From Candidatus Intestinimonas merdavium (GTDB taxonomy: Bacteria; Bacillota; Clostridia; Oscillospirales; Oscillospiraceae), in NCBI GenBank assembly GCA_019115785.1, contig DXCX01000070.1, forward strand, positions 1 through 49,579: 49,579 nucleotides of DNA, read 5' to 3'. Positions 24,144-32,961 of the stretch are shown piece by piece; the first letter of the stretch is position 1, and the number at the start of each line of letters is the position of its first letter. Made by a program: the position numbers and the translations under genes. The notes below the pieces were generated by a model. The model had not been told where the DNA came from. It made no database searches and worked only from the letters and a program-made list of their open reading frames with translations.

Positions 24144-25412
24144 TCAGGGCTCGACGATGACGGAAATGCCGTTGGGGATGATGACCAGATGGGCGTCCTT
24201 ACCCTTTGCCTCCCGGGCCCGGTCCAGGGCGGTGTCCAGATCGGGGGCATATTCCAGCTTCATCTCCTCGATGGTTTTCTGCATGGCCGGCTCGGAGACG
24301 AAGATGATGCGGTGCTTGAGCATCATGCGGCAGAGGATCTGGTACTCCCACTGGTCGGGATCGGTCTTGTCCATGGGGGTGGCCAGGATGCGCTCCATCA
24401 GGTGCTCCACGGTGTCGCAGTCGGCCAGGGCGTGATAGAAGCTGTCACCGCCGGTGCCGTCGTTGCAGCGGGTGGAGATGATGAGCACGGCGCCGGGCGC
24501 GGCGGCGGCCTCAGCGGCGGTCAGGCCCTTCACGGACTGGTACATGTTCTGGTCCAGGGGGGCGCCGCCGTTGGAGGTGATGACAATGTCGCCCTTCTTC
24601 TCCGGCTTGACCCGGCAGTAGCCCTTCAGGAAGGAGCAGCCGGTCTCATGGGCCTGGAAGGGATCGCCGGCAAAGGCGGCGGCTACGTGCTTTTCCTCGT
24701 CAATGACCACATTGACAATGTATTGCAGCTTGGCCAGCTTGGCGGCGGCCACCATGTCGATGTGGAGGGGGTTGCCCTCCAGGATGCCGGTGCGGGCGCA
24801 GGGGGAGTCGATGAATTTGGAGCAGTGGTTGCCCAGCACGGTGACCTGATCGCACACACCGGGCAGCACGCTCTTGCGGCCGCCGGAGAAGCCGGCAAAG
24901 AAGTGGGGCTCGATGAAGCCCTCAGCCACCAGCAGGTCGGTCTCGGCGGCCACCTTGTCGATGACCAGCTTGGCGCCGGAGGGGAGCACGCCGATCTCCA
25001 CGTTGGCGGCGGCGTTGCGGCTGTCGTGGCAGACGAATTTCTCCTCGTTGGCGATCTTCTCACCCACCTTATTGACCAGCTCCTCATGGGTGGTGGGGCG
25101 GTGGAAGCCGGTGGCGATGAGCAGGGTGATGTCGATGTCGGGGTTGCCCTCCCGCAGCTCGGCGAGCATGAAGGGGAGAATGTGCTTGCTGGGCACGGGG
25201 CGGGTGTGATCACTGACGATAATGGTGGCGGTCTTCTTGCCCTTGGCCAGCTCAGAGAGCTTGGCCGAGCCAATGGGATTGGCCATCGCCTTCTTTACGA
25301 TGTCATCCTCACTGCCCTCGGCCTTCAGGGTCCCGATGGCGGACTCCAGGACTTCTGCCCCGGTCACATCCCGGCTGAGCTCCAGACCGGTGGTGCCAAA
25401 GGGAATTCGCAT
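24144..25412 (-). CDS. larA: Nickel-dependent lactate racemase family protein
   Basis: 422 residues of the LarA family (DUF2088). LarA interconverts L- and D-lactate with a nickel-pincer cofactor covalently bound to a lysine. Key elements are present: SDHTRP (67-72), TGFHRPTTHEE (His104, His109), EPHFFAGFSGGRKSVLPG (His170 and cofactor Lys180) and His196. The cofactor enzymes LarB, LarC and LarE are not in the window. The gene lies 58 bases upstream of the FAD oxidase on the same strand, so it would feed it D-lactate. LarA homologues acting on other 2-hydroxy acids exist, so exact substrate is inferred from the neighbours. Confidence 0.85.
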   Translation of the reverse strand: MRIPFGTTGLELSRDVTGAEVLESAIGTLKAEGSEDDIVKKAMANPIGSAKLSELAKGKKTATIIVSDHTRPVPSKHILPFMLAELREGNPDIDITLLIATGFHRPTTHEELVNKVGEKIANEEKFVCHDSRNAAANVEIGVLPSGAKLVIDKVAAETDLLVAEGFIEPHFFAGFSGGRKSVLPGVCDQVTVLGNHCSKFIDSPCARTGILEGNPLHIDMVAAAKLAKLQYIVNVVIDEEKHVAAAFAGDPFQAHETGCSFLKGYCRVKPEKKGDIVITSNGGAPLDQNMYQSVKGLTAAEAAAAPGAVLIISTRCNDGTGGDSFYHALADCDTVEHLMERILATPMDKTDPDQWEYQILCRMMLKHRIIFVSEPAMQKTIEEMKLEYAPDLDTALDRAREAKGKDAHLVIIPNGISVIVEP

Positions 25413-25477
25413 GCTGATCCCTCCATTTCAAATTTTCGATGCGGTGAGCACCGCAGCGCGGCAAAACCAACTCTCTT

Positions 25478-25494
25478 AATTGGTCCTACCTATT
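25478..25494. promoter_or_regulatory. Imperfect LldR/PdhR-like operator before larA
   Basis: AATTGGTCCTACCTATT: the left half is the full AATTGGT, the right half ACCTATT differs from ACCAATT at one position. It lies just downstream of the predicted larA start site, a repressor position. Confidence 0.5.
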
Positions 25495-25505
25495 TCCTAC
25501 ATATA

Positions 25506-25533
25506 AGTTTAACACAATACCGCTGAGATGCAA
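25506..25533 (-). promoter_or_regulatory. Predicted larA promoter
   Basis: Minus strand: TTGCAT (25528-25533), 16 bases, TAAACT (25506-25511). Confidence 0.45.
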
Positions 25534-25633
25534 GGGTTTTTGGGTATTTTTTCAACATTTCTCCATTCCGCACAATTTATAATACCAATATTCAGCACTT
25601 TGTAGGAAAATGCGGCTGTTGAAAAAAATGCTC

Positions 25634-25662
25634 TGGACAATGTGCTCACAAAGAGCTAAAAT
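25634..25662 (+). promoter_or_regulatory. Predicted lctP promoter
   Basis: TGGACA (25634-25639), 17 bases, TAAAAT (25657-25662). Expected start near 25669, immediately before the first operator. Confidence 0.6.
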
Positions 25663-25672
25663 AACTATGAAA

Positions 25673-25687
25673 ATTGGTGGAACCAAT
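25673..25687. promoter_or_regulatory. Operator ATTGGTGGAACCAAT
   Basis: Perfect inverted repeat ATTGGT-N3-ACCAAT of the GntR PdhR/LldR/GlcC type, just after the predicted lctP start site. A bound regulator would block transcription. Confidence 0.7.
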
Positions 25688-25732
25688 GGAAAATGCCATT
25701 GGTAACGGGCCAAAGCGAGGTTGAGTACGCAA

Positions 25733-25747
25733 ATTGGTAGTACCAAT
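25733..25747. promoter_or_regulatory. Operator ATTGGTAGTACCAAT
   Basis: Second perfect ATTGGT-N3-ACCAAT site, centred exactly 60 bases downstream of the first and 33 bases before the lctP start codon's centre. The pair suggests cooperative binding or a roadblock. Confidence 0.7.
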
Positions 25748-25773
25748 ACAAGCGGAAAGAGGAGTGACGAATT

Positions 25774-27339
25774 GTGGGAGAAATTATACTGAAAGGTGTA
25801 TTGTCGCTGCTGCCCATCATCTGGCTGATCGTGGCGCTGACCGGGCTGAAGATGGCCGGGCACAAGGCCTGCGTGGGTGCTTTGATCATCACCATTGTGG
25901 AGTCCCTGTTCCTGTGGAAAATGCCGGTGGTGGACTGCGCCACCTCCACGCTGGAGGGCTTTGCCTCGGCGCTGTGGCCCATCATCCTGGTCATTATCGC
26001 CGCCATCTTTACTTATAACCTGTCCCTGAAGACGGGGGCCATGGAGGTCATCAAGCAGATGCTCACCGGGGTCTCCGCCGACAAGCGGGTGCTGATCCTG
26101 CTCATCGGCTGGTGCTTCGGCGGCTTTATGGAGGGCATGGCCGGCTTCGGTACCGCCATCGCCATCCCCGCCAGCATGCTGGCCGGCATGGGTATGGACC
26201 CCATCGTGGCCTGCCTGGTGTGCATGCTGGCCAACGCCTTCCCCACCGCCTTCGGCTCCGTGGGTATCCCCACCGTGACCCTGGCCAACGTGACCGGTCT
26301 GGACCCCCTGCCCCTGGCCTTCACCACTGTGGTGCAGATGGTCCCCTTCATGATCCTGGTGCCCTTCCTGATGGTCATTGTGGGCGGCGGCGGCGTCAAA
26401 GCCCTGAAGGGCATGGTGGGCATCACCCTGGTGTCCGGCGTTTCCTTCGTGGTACCTCAGCTCATCGTGGCCAAGTTCACTGGTCCTGAGCTGGCCGTCA
26501 TCGTGGGCTGTGTGGTCAGTCTGGGCTGCACCATCCTCATGGCCCGCGCCCGGAAGGGCAAGGCCGTGCCCGCCGAGTACAACATGAGTGCCAACAACAC
26601 GAGCACCCAGGCCATTGACGGCAACAAGGCCCTGGTTTCCTGGCTGCCCTTCATCCTCATCTTTGTCCTGCTGCTGGTCACCTCCAAGCTGGTGCCCCCT
26701 GTCAACAACGCCCTGGCCGGCTTCTCCACCTCTGTGAAGATCAGCACCTCCGTCAACGCCGGCAACGCTTCCTTCAGCTGGATCAACACCCCCGGCATCT
26801 GGATTTTCGTGGCGGCCATCATCGGCGGCTTTGTCCAGAAGGCCACCCCCAAGATGATGTGGGACACCTTAGTGGCCACCGTGAAGCAGATGTCCAAGAC
26901 CATCATCACCATCATGTCGGTGCTGGCGGTGGCTAAGATCATGACCTACTGCGGCATGATCAACGATATGGCCGTCTTCTTCGTGTCCATCACCGGCAGC
27001 TTCTATCCCTTCGTGGCCCCCATCATCGCGACGCTGGGCGCCTTCATCACCGGCAGCGGCACCAGCACCGAGGTGCTGCTGGGCAGCCTCCAGACCGCCG
27101 CCGCCGAGCAGATCGGCGCCTCTCCCTTCTGGCTGGCCGCCGCCAACTCCACCGGCGCCGGTATCGGCAAAATCCTCTCTCCCCAGTGCATCGCCACCGC
27201 GGCCGCAGCCGTGGGCCTGGTGGGTCAGGACTCCAAGCTCTTGGGCGGTATCATCAAGTGGGCTGTGCTGGAGCTGGTCATCGCCTGCCTGATCGTTGGG
27301 CTCCTGGGGGGGGTCATGGTGCCCATCCTGGGGATCTGA
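25774..27339 (+). CDS. lctP: L-lactate permease
   Basis: 521 residues, about 13 membrane segments, of the LctP/LldP/GlcA family of lactate-proton symporters. Typical stretches are FGGFMEGMAGFGTAIAIPAS, NAFPTAFGSVGIPTVTLANV and the C-terminal GSGTSTEVLLGSLQTAAAEQ and STGAGIGKILSPQCIATA. The GTG start follows GAGGAGTG. It is divergent from larA and the lactate dehydrogenase, and shares operators with them. Glycolate may also be carried by members of this family. Confidence 0.92.
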   Translation: MGEIILKGVLSLLPIIWLIVALTGLKMAGHKACVGALIITIVESLFLWKMPVVDCATSTLEGFASALWPIILVIIAAIFTYNLSLKTGAMEVIKQMLTGVSADKRVLILLIGWCFGGFMEGMAGFGTAIAIPASMLAGMGMDPIVACLVCMLANAFPTAFGSVGIPTVTLANVTGLDPLPLAFTTVVQMVPFMILVPFLMVIVGGGGVKALKGMVGITLVSGVSFVVPQLIVAKFTGPELAVIVGCVVSLGCTILMARARKGKAVPAEYNMSANNTSTQAIDGNKALVSWLPFILIFVLLLVTSKLVPPVNNALAGFSTSVKISTSVNAGNASFSWINTPGIWIFVAAIIGGFVQKATPKMMWDTLVATVKQMSKTIITIMSVLAVAKIMTYCGMINDMAVFFVSITGSFYPFVAPIIATLGAFITGSGTSTEVLLGSLQTAAAEQIGASPFWLAAANSTGAGIGKILSPQCIATAAAAVGLVGQDSKLLGGIIKWAVLELVIACLIVGLLGGVMVPILGI

Positions 27340-27362
27340 GGCTTTCCGCCACCGCAAACGTG

Positions 27363-27403
27363 AATCCCCGCGCCGCCGATGTAGGCGGCGCGGGGATTTT
27401 TCT
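27363..27403 (+). terminator. Terminator of lctP
   Basis: Perfect 15-bp GC-rich stem (27363-27377 with 27384-27398), six-base loop, then TTTTCTG. Confidence 0.88.
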
Positions 27404-27417
27404 GTTTTTTTCCGCCG

Positions 27418-27446
27418 TTGTCACAAAGGGCGGGGCATGTTATACT
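27418..27446 (+). promoter_or_regulatory. Predicted promoter of the two-component operon
   Basis: TTGTCA (27418-27423), 17 bases, TATACT (27441-27446). Leader of roughly 95 bases to the start codon. Confidence 0.65.
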
Positions 27447-27549
27447 GCTGACAGGGGGCAGTATATTTAATGACTTCTTAAAAAACTTGCCCGCCGGACC
27501 TTAATAAAGCCGTGCTATCCTGACCATGAAAGCGGAGGAGTGAGCCCTT

Positions 27550-28248
27550 TTGTACAATATTTTGATCTGTGACGACGACCGGGACATCGTCTCGGCCCTG
27601 GACATCTATCTCACCAGCGACGGCTATCAGACGTATCACGCCTATAACGGCATCGAGGCCCTGAACGTGGTAAAGGAGCACGAGATCCACCTCATCCTCA
27701 TGGACATCATGATGCCGGGGCTGGACGGGATTCGGACCACCGCCAAGCTGCGGGAGACGGAGAACATCCCCATCATCTTTCTCACCGCCAAGAGCGAGGA
27801 CGCCGACAAGATCCTGGGGCTGAACATCGGGGCGGACGACTATGTGACCAAGCCCTTCAACCCCATTGAGGTGCTGGCGCGGGTCAAGAGCCAGCTCCGG
27901 CGGTACACCACCCTGGGGGGGCAGCAGAAGGCGGCGGACGCCCCTCAGGTCCTCCGCAACGGGGGCATCGCCATGGATGACGGGGCCAAGTCAGTGACGG
28001 TGGACGGGGAGGGGGTCAGCCTGACCCCCATCGAATACAACATCCTCCTGCTGCTCATGCGCCATCCGGGGCGGGTCTTCTCCACCAGCCAGATCTATGA
28101 GCGGGTGTGGAACGACCCCTCCCTGGGCTCGGAGAACACGGTGGCCGTCCACATCCGGCATCTGCGGGAGAAGCTGGAGATCGACCCGGCCAACCCCCGG
28201 TATATCAAGGTGGTGTGGGGCCTGGGCTACAAGATGGAGAAGGCGTGA
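27550..28248 (+). CDS. OmpR-family response regulator
   Basis: 232 residues. The receiver domain (1-120) has acidic residues CDDD (8-10), phospho-acceptor Asp52 in LMDIMMPGLDG, Thr79 and Lys101. The C-terminal winged helix (about 135-230) has VSLTPIEYNILLLLMRHPGR and VAVHIRHLREKLE, typical of OmpR/PhoB regulators. The start is a TTG with GGAGGAG nine bases upstream. The sensor kinase follows 55 bases downstream. The stimulus is unknown; the N-terminus (YNILICDDDRDI) resembles the VanR-like group. Confidence 0.92.
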   Translation: MYNILICDDDRDIVSALDIYLTSDGYQTYHAYNGIEALNVVKEHEIHLILMDIMMPGLDGIRTTAKLRETENIPIIFLTAKSEDADKILGLNIGADDYVTKPFNPIEVLARVKSQLRRYTTLGGQQKAADAPQVLRNGGIAMDDGAKSVTVDGEGVSLTPIEYNILLLLMRHPGRVFSTSQIYERVWNDPSLGSENTVAVHIRHLREKLEIDPANPRYIKVVWGLGYKMEKA

Positions 28249-28303
28249 GCCGGCGCCTGGTCCGCCGGCCTGGAAGGACAAGGGCATGTTTGGGAGGAAG
28301 AGC

Positions 28304-30427
28304 ATGAAGCGGGCCTTTACCAGCCCCGGCGGCAGCGCGGGGCTATTTCTGGCGGGGGTGGTCCTGTGCGGGGTGGCCTTCTGGGCGGGACTCATCACCA
28401 TCAGCCAGTGGGACAACCTGTGGGTGGGCGGAAGCTATACCGACAGCTACAGCATCACCCGTATTGTCCGCCTCTACGACTATTACGCCGGAGAGATCGC
28501 CGGACTCATCCAGCAGGGGAAATGGGAGGGGACCCTGAGCTATACCGACCAGAAACGGCTGGACAATCTGAAAGACCTCCTCTCCCCGGAGAAGTCCAAC
28601 TACCGGGTGGAGGTCCACACCCAGGACGGCGCGCTGCTCTACGCCAACCTGCCGGAGGGGACCTCTATGGACAGCTTCTCTGCCGTCACCCTGTGGGAAC
28701 AGACCCTGTCCCGGGGGGAGGAGCTCTGGGAGGGGGACTACACCGTCTACGATGAGGAGAGCGACCGCAGCGGCCTCATGATCTACCTGGGGGAGGACCA
28801 GTATGTATACAGCGACCCCTCCCAATATGTGGGCCAGTACAACGGCTACGGCTACCGGGGAGACAGCGAGGGCCTGGGCTGGGCCGGGAGCTACCGGCAG
28901 GGGATGGACAGCCGGGTGGAGACGGTGACCTGTACCATCCAGAGCGGGGTCCAGTGGCCCCTCACGGCGGAGGACTATTTTCAGACCGATTATGCCGACT
29001 ACCAGCTCTTTCAGGAGTATCTGCCCGCCATTGCGGGAGTGGCGGCGGTGACCCTGCTGTGCGCCCTGTGGTGCCTCTGGGCCCTGTGCCGGTCCGCCGG
29101 CCATCGCGGAGAAGAGGAGGAGATCTATCTGAGCGCACAGGACCGCATCCCCCTGGACCTCTACCTGCTGCTGGTGGGGCTCCTGCTGACCCTCCTTCTG
29201 AGCGCGGGAGATTCCATTACCTACGCCCTCAACCGGACGGCGCCCCGCCTGACCCCCTTTGTGGGGCTGGGCCTCTTCACCCTGGCCGGCAGTGTGCTGC
29301 TTTTGTCCCTGACGAAGACCCTGGCGGTGCGGTGGAAGGCGGGGCATATGTTCCGCAACACGGTCCTCTGGCGGCTGTGCAGCCGCTTCCGCCGGTGGAC
29401 GGGGGAGGTGGCCGCCCGCTGGAGCGTTACCGGAAAGCCGGTGAAGACCTTCCTTTTGTACCTGCTGGGCACGGCCATCACCACGACAACGGTGGTCCTT
29501 GTCCCTGTTTACCAGGGCTATGTCCTCTGGCGGCTGTGCCGGTGGGTGCGTCAGTGGCAGGCCATTCGGGCAGGGACCGAGCGCATTGTGGGGGGAGAAC
29601 CGGACTTTAAGATCGACACCGACAAGATGTATCGGGACCTCCGGGAGCACGCCGAGCAGCTCAACGATCTGGGGGCCGCCATCGGCAGCGCCGTGGAGGA
29701 GCGGCTCAGGAGCGAGCGGTTCAAGGCTGAGCTCATCACCAATGTCTCCCACGACCTCAAGACCCCCCTCACCTCCATCATCAACTATGTGGACCTGCTG
29801 AAAAAGGAGGAGATCCAGAATCCCAGGGCCAGGGAGTACATCGCGGTGTTGGACCGGAAGAGCCAGCGGCTCAAGAAGCTCACCGAGGACCTGGTGGAGG
29901 CCTCCAAGGCCTCCACGGGGAGCCTGACGGTGGTTCGGGAAAGGCTGGGCTTCACCCAGCTGCTGGACCAGGCCCTGGGGGAGTACCAGGAGAAGTTTGA
30001 AAAGAGCGGCCTCACCCCCATGCTCACCACGCCCAACCACGAGCTCTACGTGGAGGCAGACGGCCGGCACCTGTGGCGGGTCCTGGACAATTTGTTGGGC
30101 AACTGCGTGAAGTACGCCATGCCGGGGACCCGGGTCTATCTGGATGTAAAAAGCTGGGACGGCGCTGTGTGCCTGGCGGTGAAAAACGTCTCCAGGGAGC
30201 CCCTGAACATCCCGGCGGAGCAGCTCATGGAGCGGTTCGTTCGGGGGGACGTGTCCCGGACCACCGAGGGCTCCGGCCTGGGCCTCTCCATCGCCCGGAG
30301 CCTCACCGAGCTCCAGGGAGGGGCCTTCCGCCTGGACATCGACGGCGATCTTTTCAAGGCGGTGGTCACCTTCCCGGAGTACCAGGAGGCGGCGGCTCTG
30401 GTGGAACCGCCGTCAGAGCAGCGCTGA
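28304..30427 (+). CDS. Membrane sensor histidine kinase
   Basis: 707 residues. A membrane segment at about 10-35 is followed by a roughly 210-residue extracytoplasmic sensor with many Tyr/Gly/Ser residues, then several membrane segments (about 245-420). The kinase core follows: H-box ELITNVSHDLKTPLTSIINY (His483), then N-box LLGNCVKYAM and G-box TEGSGLGLSIARSLTELQGG. It pairs with the OmpR regulator. The start at 28304 has GGGAGG six bases upstream; ATG 28286 is an alternative. The sensor domain belongs to no family I recognise. The core resembles VanS-like kinases, so a cell-envelope signal is possible. Confidence 0.88.
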   Translation: MKRAFTSPGGSAGLFLAGVVLCGVAFWAGLITISQWDNLWVGGSYTDSYSITRIVRLYDYYAGEIAGLIQQGKWEGTLSYTDQKRLDNLKDLLSPEKSNYRVEVHTQDGALLYANLPEGTSMDSFSAVTLWEQTLSRGEELWEGDYTVYDEESDRSGLMIYLGEDQYVYSDPSQYVGQYNGYGYRGDSEGLGWAGSYRQGMDSRVETVTCTIQSGVQWPLTAEDYFQTDYADYQLFQEYLPAIAGVAAVTLLCALWCLWALCRSAGHRGEEEEIYLSAQDRIPLDLYLLLVGLLLTLLLSAGDSITYALNRTAPRLTPFVGLGLFTLAGSVLLLSLTKTLAVRWKAGHMFRNTVLWRLCSRFRRWTGEVAARWSVTGKPVKTFLLYLLGTAITTTTVVLVPVYQGYVLWRLCRWVRQWQAIRAGTERIVGGEPDFKIDTDKMYRDLREHAEQLNDLGAAIGSAVEERLRSERFKAELITNVSHDLKTPLTSIINYVDLLKKEEIQNPRAREYIAVLDRKSQRLKKLTEDLVEASKASTGSLTVVRERLGFTQLLDQALGEYQEKFEKSGLTPMLTTPNHELYVEADGRHLWRVLDNLLGNCVKYAMPGTRVYLDVKSWDGAVCLAVKNVSREPLNIPAEQLMERFVRGDVSRTTEGSGLGLSIARSLTELQGGAFRLDIDGDLFKAVVTFPEYQEAAALVEPPSEQR

Positions 30428-30429
30428 GC

Positions 30430-30460
30430 AAAGCCCGTTCGGACGCCGAGCGGGCTTTTT
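30430..30460 (+). terminator. Terminator of the two-component operon
   Basis: AAAGCCCG (30430-30437) pairs with CGGGCTTT (30451-30458), with additional inner TCG/CGA pairing, then a T run. Directly after the kinase stop codon. Confidence 0.8.
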
Positions 30461-30552
30461 CCACCTGGTGTGGAAAAGAAGATTGCCTCCGGGCGGATTT
30501 TGGGTTAGAATGGGGGCAGCAGGTAAAACTGTACCCAAAGGAGGTCATTCCG

Positions 30553-31455
30553 ATGTATGACATCGTCATCGTGGGGGCGGGGCCCGCCGGGCTCACCGCC
30601 GCCCTGTACGCCCGCCGGGCGGGCCACAGCGTGCTGGTGCTGGAGGGGGGCGTCCCCGGAGGCCAGGCCGTCACCACACCCCATGTGGAAAACTGGCCGG
30701 GCACCCTGTCCATCTCCGGCCCCGATTTTGCCATGGGTCTCTACCAGCAGTGCGCCGACCTGGGGGCTCAGTTCCAGTTCTCTTCTGTCACCGGCTTTGA
30801 GGACCGGGGGGATGTGAAGGCGGTCCGGGCCGGGGATGAGGTCTATGAGGGCCGCACCCTCATCCTGGCCAATGGCGTCCGCCGACGGAAGCTGGAGGTC
30901 CCCGGAGAGGACCGGCTGGGCGGCAAGGGGGTGAGCTACTGCGCCACCTGTGACGGCAGCTTCTTCAAGGGCAGGGAGGTGGCCGTGGTGGGCGGCGGCA
31001 ACACCGCTGTGGAGGACGCCATCTATCTGGCCTCCATCTGCCCCACGGTGTGGCTCATCCACCGCCGGGACAGGCTCACCGCCCAGAAGTACCTGGTGGA
31101 CAACCTGAAGACCAAGGACAACGTGAAGCTCCTCACCGACCACAAGGTGCTGGAGATCCAGGGGGACAAGCAGGTGGAGGCCATCCGGCTCATGGGGCCG
31201 GAGCACCAGCGCATCCTTCACATCTCCGCCGTCTTCGCCGCGGTGGGACTCATCCCCGACAACCAGAGGTTCTCGCCCCCCCTGGCCCTCAACGAGTACG
31301 GCTATATCCAGGCCGGGGAGGACTGCGCCACCAATGTGCCCGGCGTCTTCGTGGCGGGGGACAGCCGCTCCAAGGAGCTGCGGCAGCTGGTCACCGCCGC
31401 CTCTGACGGAGCCATGGCCGCCAGCAAGGCGGGGCAGTATTTGGGTGCCCTGTAA
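30553..31455 (+). CDS. trxB: Thioredoxin reductase-like NAD(P)H flavoprotein
   Basis: 300 residues. The FAD motif GAGPAGL (8-14), redox pair CATC (130-133), NAD(P) motif VGGGNTAVEDAIYLA and C-terminal FVAGDSRSKELRQLVTAASDG are all present, as in TrxB. It reduces thioredoxin or a related disulfide protein in the cytoplasm. AAGGAGG lies just before the ATG. No thioredoxin gene is adjacent. In anaerobes some TrxB-like proteins use ferredoxin (FFTR) or F420 (DFTR); HRRDRL after the NAD(P) motif suggests a pyridine-nucleotide enzyme here. Confidence 0.88.
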   Translation: MYDIVIVGAGPAGLTAALYARRAGHSVLVLEGGVPGGQAVTTPHVENWPGTLSISGPDFAMGLYQQCADLGAQFQFSSVTGFEDRGDVKAVRAGDEVYEGRTLILANGVRRRKLEVPGEDRLGGKGVSYCATCDGSFFKGREVAVVGGGNTAVEDAIYLASICPTVWLIHRRDRLTAQKYLVDNLKTKDNVKLLTDHKVLEIQGDKQVEAIRLMGPEHQRILHISAVFAAVGLIPDNQRFSPPLALNEYGYIQAGEDCATNVPGVFVAGDSRSKELRQLVTAASDGAMAASKAGQYLGAL

Positions 31456-31468
31456 GACAACATGAGAA

Positions 31469-31514
31469 GAGCCCGCGTCTTGCCCTCTTTCGGGGGAGAC
31501 GCGGGCTCCTTTTA
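31469..31514 (+). terminator. Terminator of trxB
   Basis: 12-bp stem (31469-31480 with 31497-31508) followed by CTTTTAT. Confidence 0.8.
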
Positions 31515-31578
31515 TGCCTTCGGGCCGGGTGGCCGTGCCGGCGGGGTTCCGGCCCGGCCGGGAACTTTCATCTGGAGA

Positions 31579-31607
31579 TTGCCTTTTTCTGAAAAAAAGG
31601 ATATACT
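31579..31607 (+). promoter_or_regulatory. Predicted icd promoter
   Basis: TTGCCT (31579-31584), 17 bases, TATACT (31602-31607). Start codon follows about 30 bases after the expected start site. Confidence 0.6.
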
Positions 31608-31641
31608 GGACAAGATAAAGCTTTGCGCAAGGAGGCCCGCT

Positions 31642-32853
31642 ATGGACAAGATCAAAATGACCACCCCCCTGGTGGAGATGGACGGGGATGAGATGACCCG
31701 CATCCTCTGGAAGGACATCAAGGAGATCCTGCTGGAGCCCTATATCGACCTGAAAACCGAGTACTACGATCTGGGGCTCCCCCACCGAGAGGGGACCCGG
31801 GACCAGGTGACGGTGGACTCGGCTGAGGCCACCAAGAAATACGGCGTAGCGGTGAAGTGCGCCACCATCACGCCAAACGCACAGCGGGTGGAGGAGTACA
31901 AGCTCTCCCAGATGTGGAAGTCCCCCAACGGCACCATCCGGGCCATTCTGGACGGCACTGTCTTCCGGGCGCCCATTATGGTCAAGGGGATCTCCCCGGT
32001 GGTAAAGAACTGGAAAAAGCCCATCACCATTGCCCGTCACGCCTTCGGCGACGTCTACAAGAATACGGAGTATAAGGTCCCCGGCCCCGGAAAGGCTGAG
32101 CTGGTCTTCACCCCGGCGGAGGGGGAGAGCGTTCGCCAGACCATCTATGACTTCACCGGCCCGGGCGTCCTTCAGGGCCAGTTCAACACGGTGTCCTCCA
32201 TCTCCTCCTTTGCCCGCTCCTGCTTCCAGTATGCCTTGGACAGCAGGCAGGACCTGTGGTTTGCCACCAAGGACACCATCTCCAAGCAGTACGACCACAC
32301 CTTCAAGGACATTTTTCAGGAGATTTTCGACGCTGAGTACGCCAAGGCCTTCCAGAAGGCGGGCATCGAGTACTTCTACACCCTCATCGACGACGCGGTG
32401 GCCCGGGTCATCCGCAGCGAGGGCGGCTTCATCTGGGCCTGTAAGAACTACGACGGCGACGTGATGAGCGATATGGTGTCCACCGCCTTCGGCTCCCTGG
32501 CCATGATGACCTCGGTGCTGGTCTCCCCCGACGGGAAGTACGAGTACGAGGCCGCCCATGGCACCGTCACCCGCCACTACTATCAGTATCTGGAGGGGAA
32601 GGAAACCTCCACCAACCCCATCGCCACCCTGTTCGCCTGGACCGGCGCCCTGCGGAAGCGGGGAGAGCTGGACGGCATTGGGGCCCTCATGACCTTCGCC
32701 GACCATCTGGAGGCGGCCTCCATCGCCGTCATCGAGGGGGGCACCATGACCAAGGACCTGGCCGGTCTGTGGGAGGGGGAGACCCCCGCCACCGTGGTCA
32801 ACAGCCGCCGGTTCCTGGAGGCCATCCGGGATGAGCTGAGCAAGCGCCTGTAA
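31642..32853 (+). CDS. icd: NADP-dependent isocitrate dehydrogenase, eukaryotic-type (type II)
   Basis: 403 residues. Converts isocitrate to 2-oxoglutarate with NADPH, supplying glutamate synthesis. The N-terminus [20 protein letters not shown], the [16 protein letters not shown] segment, the substrate loop [36 protein letters not shown] and [13 protein letters not shown] match the homodimeric group shared with eukaryotic cytosolic and mitochondrial enzymes, distinct from E. coli Icd. AAGGAGG sits before the ATG. No citrate synthase or aconitase gene is nearby. Confidence 0.93.
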   Translation: MDKIKMTTPLVEMDGDEMTRILWKDIKEILLEPYIDLKTEYYDLGLPHREGTRDQVTVDSAEATKKYGVAVKCATITPNAQRVEEYKLSQMWKSPNGTIRAILDGTVFRAPIMVKGISPVVKNWKKPITIARHAFGDVYKNTEYKVPGPGKAELVFTPAEGESVRQTIYDFTGPGVLQGQFNTVSSISSFARSCFQYALDSRQDLWFATKDTISKQYDHTFKDIFQEIFDAEYAKAFQKAGIEYFYTLIDDAVARVIRSEGGFIWACKNYDGDVMSDMVSTAFGSLAMMTSVLVSPDGKYEYEAAHGTVTRHYYQYLEGKETSTNPIATLFAWTGALRKRGELDGIGALMTFADHLEAASIAVIEGGTMTKDLAGLWEGETPATVVNSRRFLEAIRDELSKRL

Positions 32854-32874
32854 GATTTTCGGGAGACCATGAAG

Positions 32875-32918
32875 CAAAAGCCGTCCCCTCCGGTACGCAC
32901 CGGAGGGGACGGCTTTTG
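32875..32918. terminator. Bidirectional terminator, 20-bp perfect stem
   Basis: Stem 32875-32894 with 32899-32918, loop ACGC, with AAAA/TTTT ends. It closes icd and, from the other side, the P-loop gene. Confidence 0.88.
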
Positions 32919-32961
32919 TGTTTTGATGTTCCCCGGGCCGGTCAATGCCCAAAGGAGCGGA

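Larger units (their letters stand above)
25413..25773. other. Divergent larA-lctP regulatory region
   Basis: 361 AT-rich bases with no gene. It contains the larA promoter and operator, the lctP promoter (25634-25662), two perfect ATTGGT-N3-ACCAAT operators (25673-25687 and 25733-25747) and scattered half sites (for example ATACCAAT near 25582-25589 and CATTGGT near 25697-25703). Confidence 0.7.
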
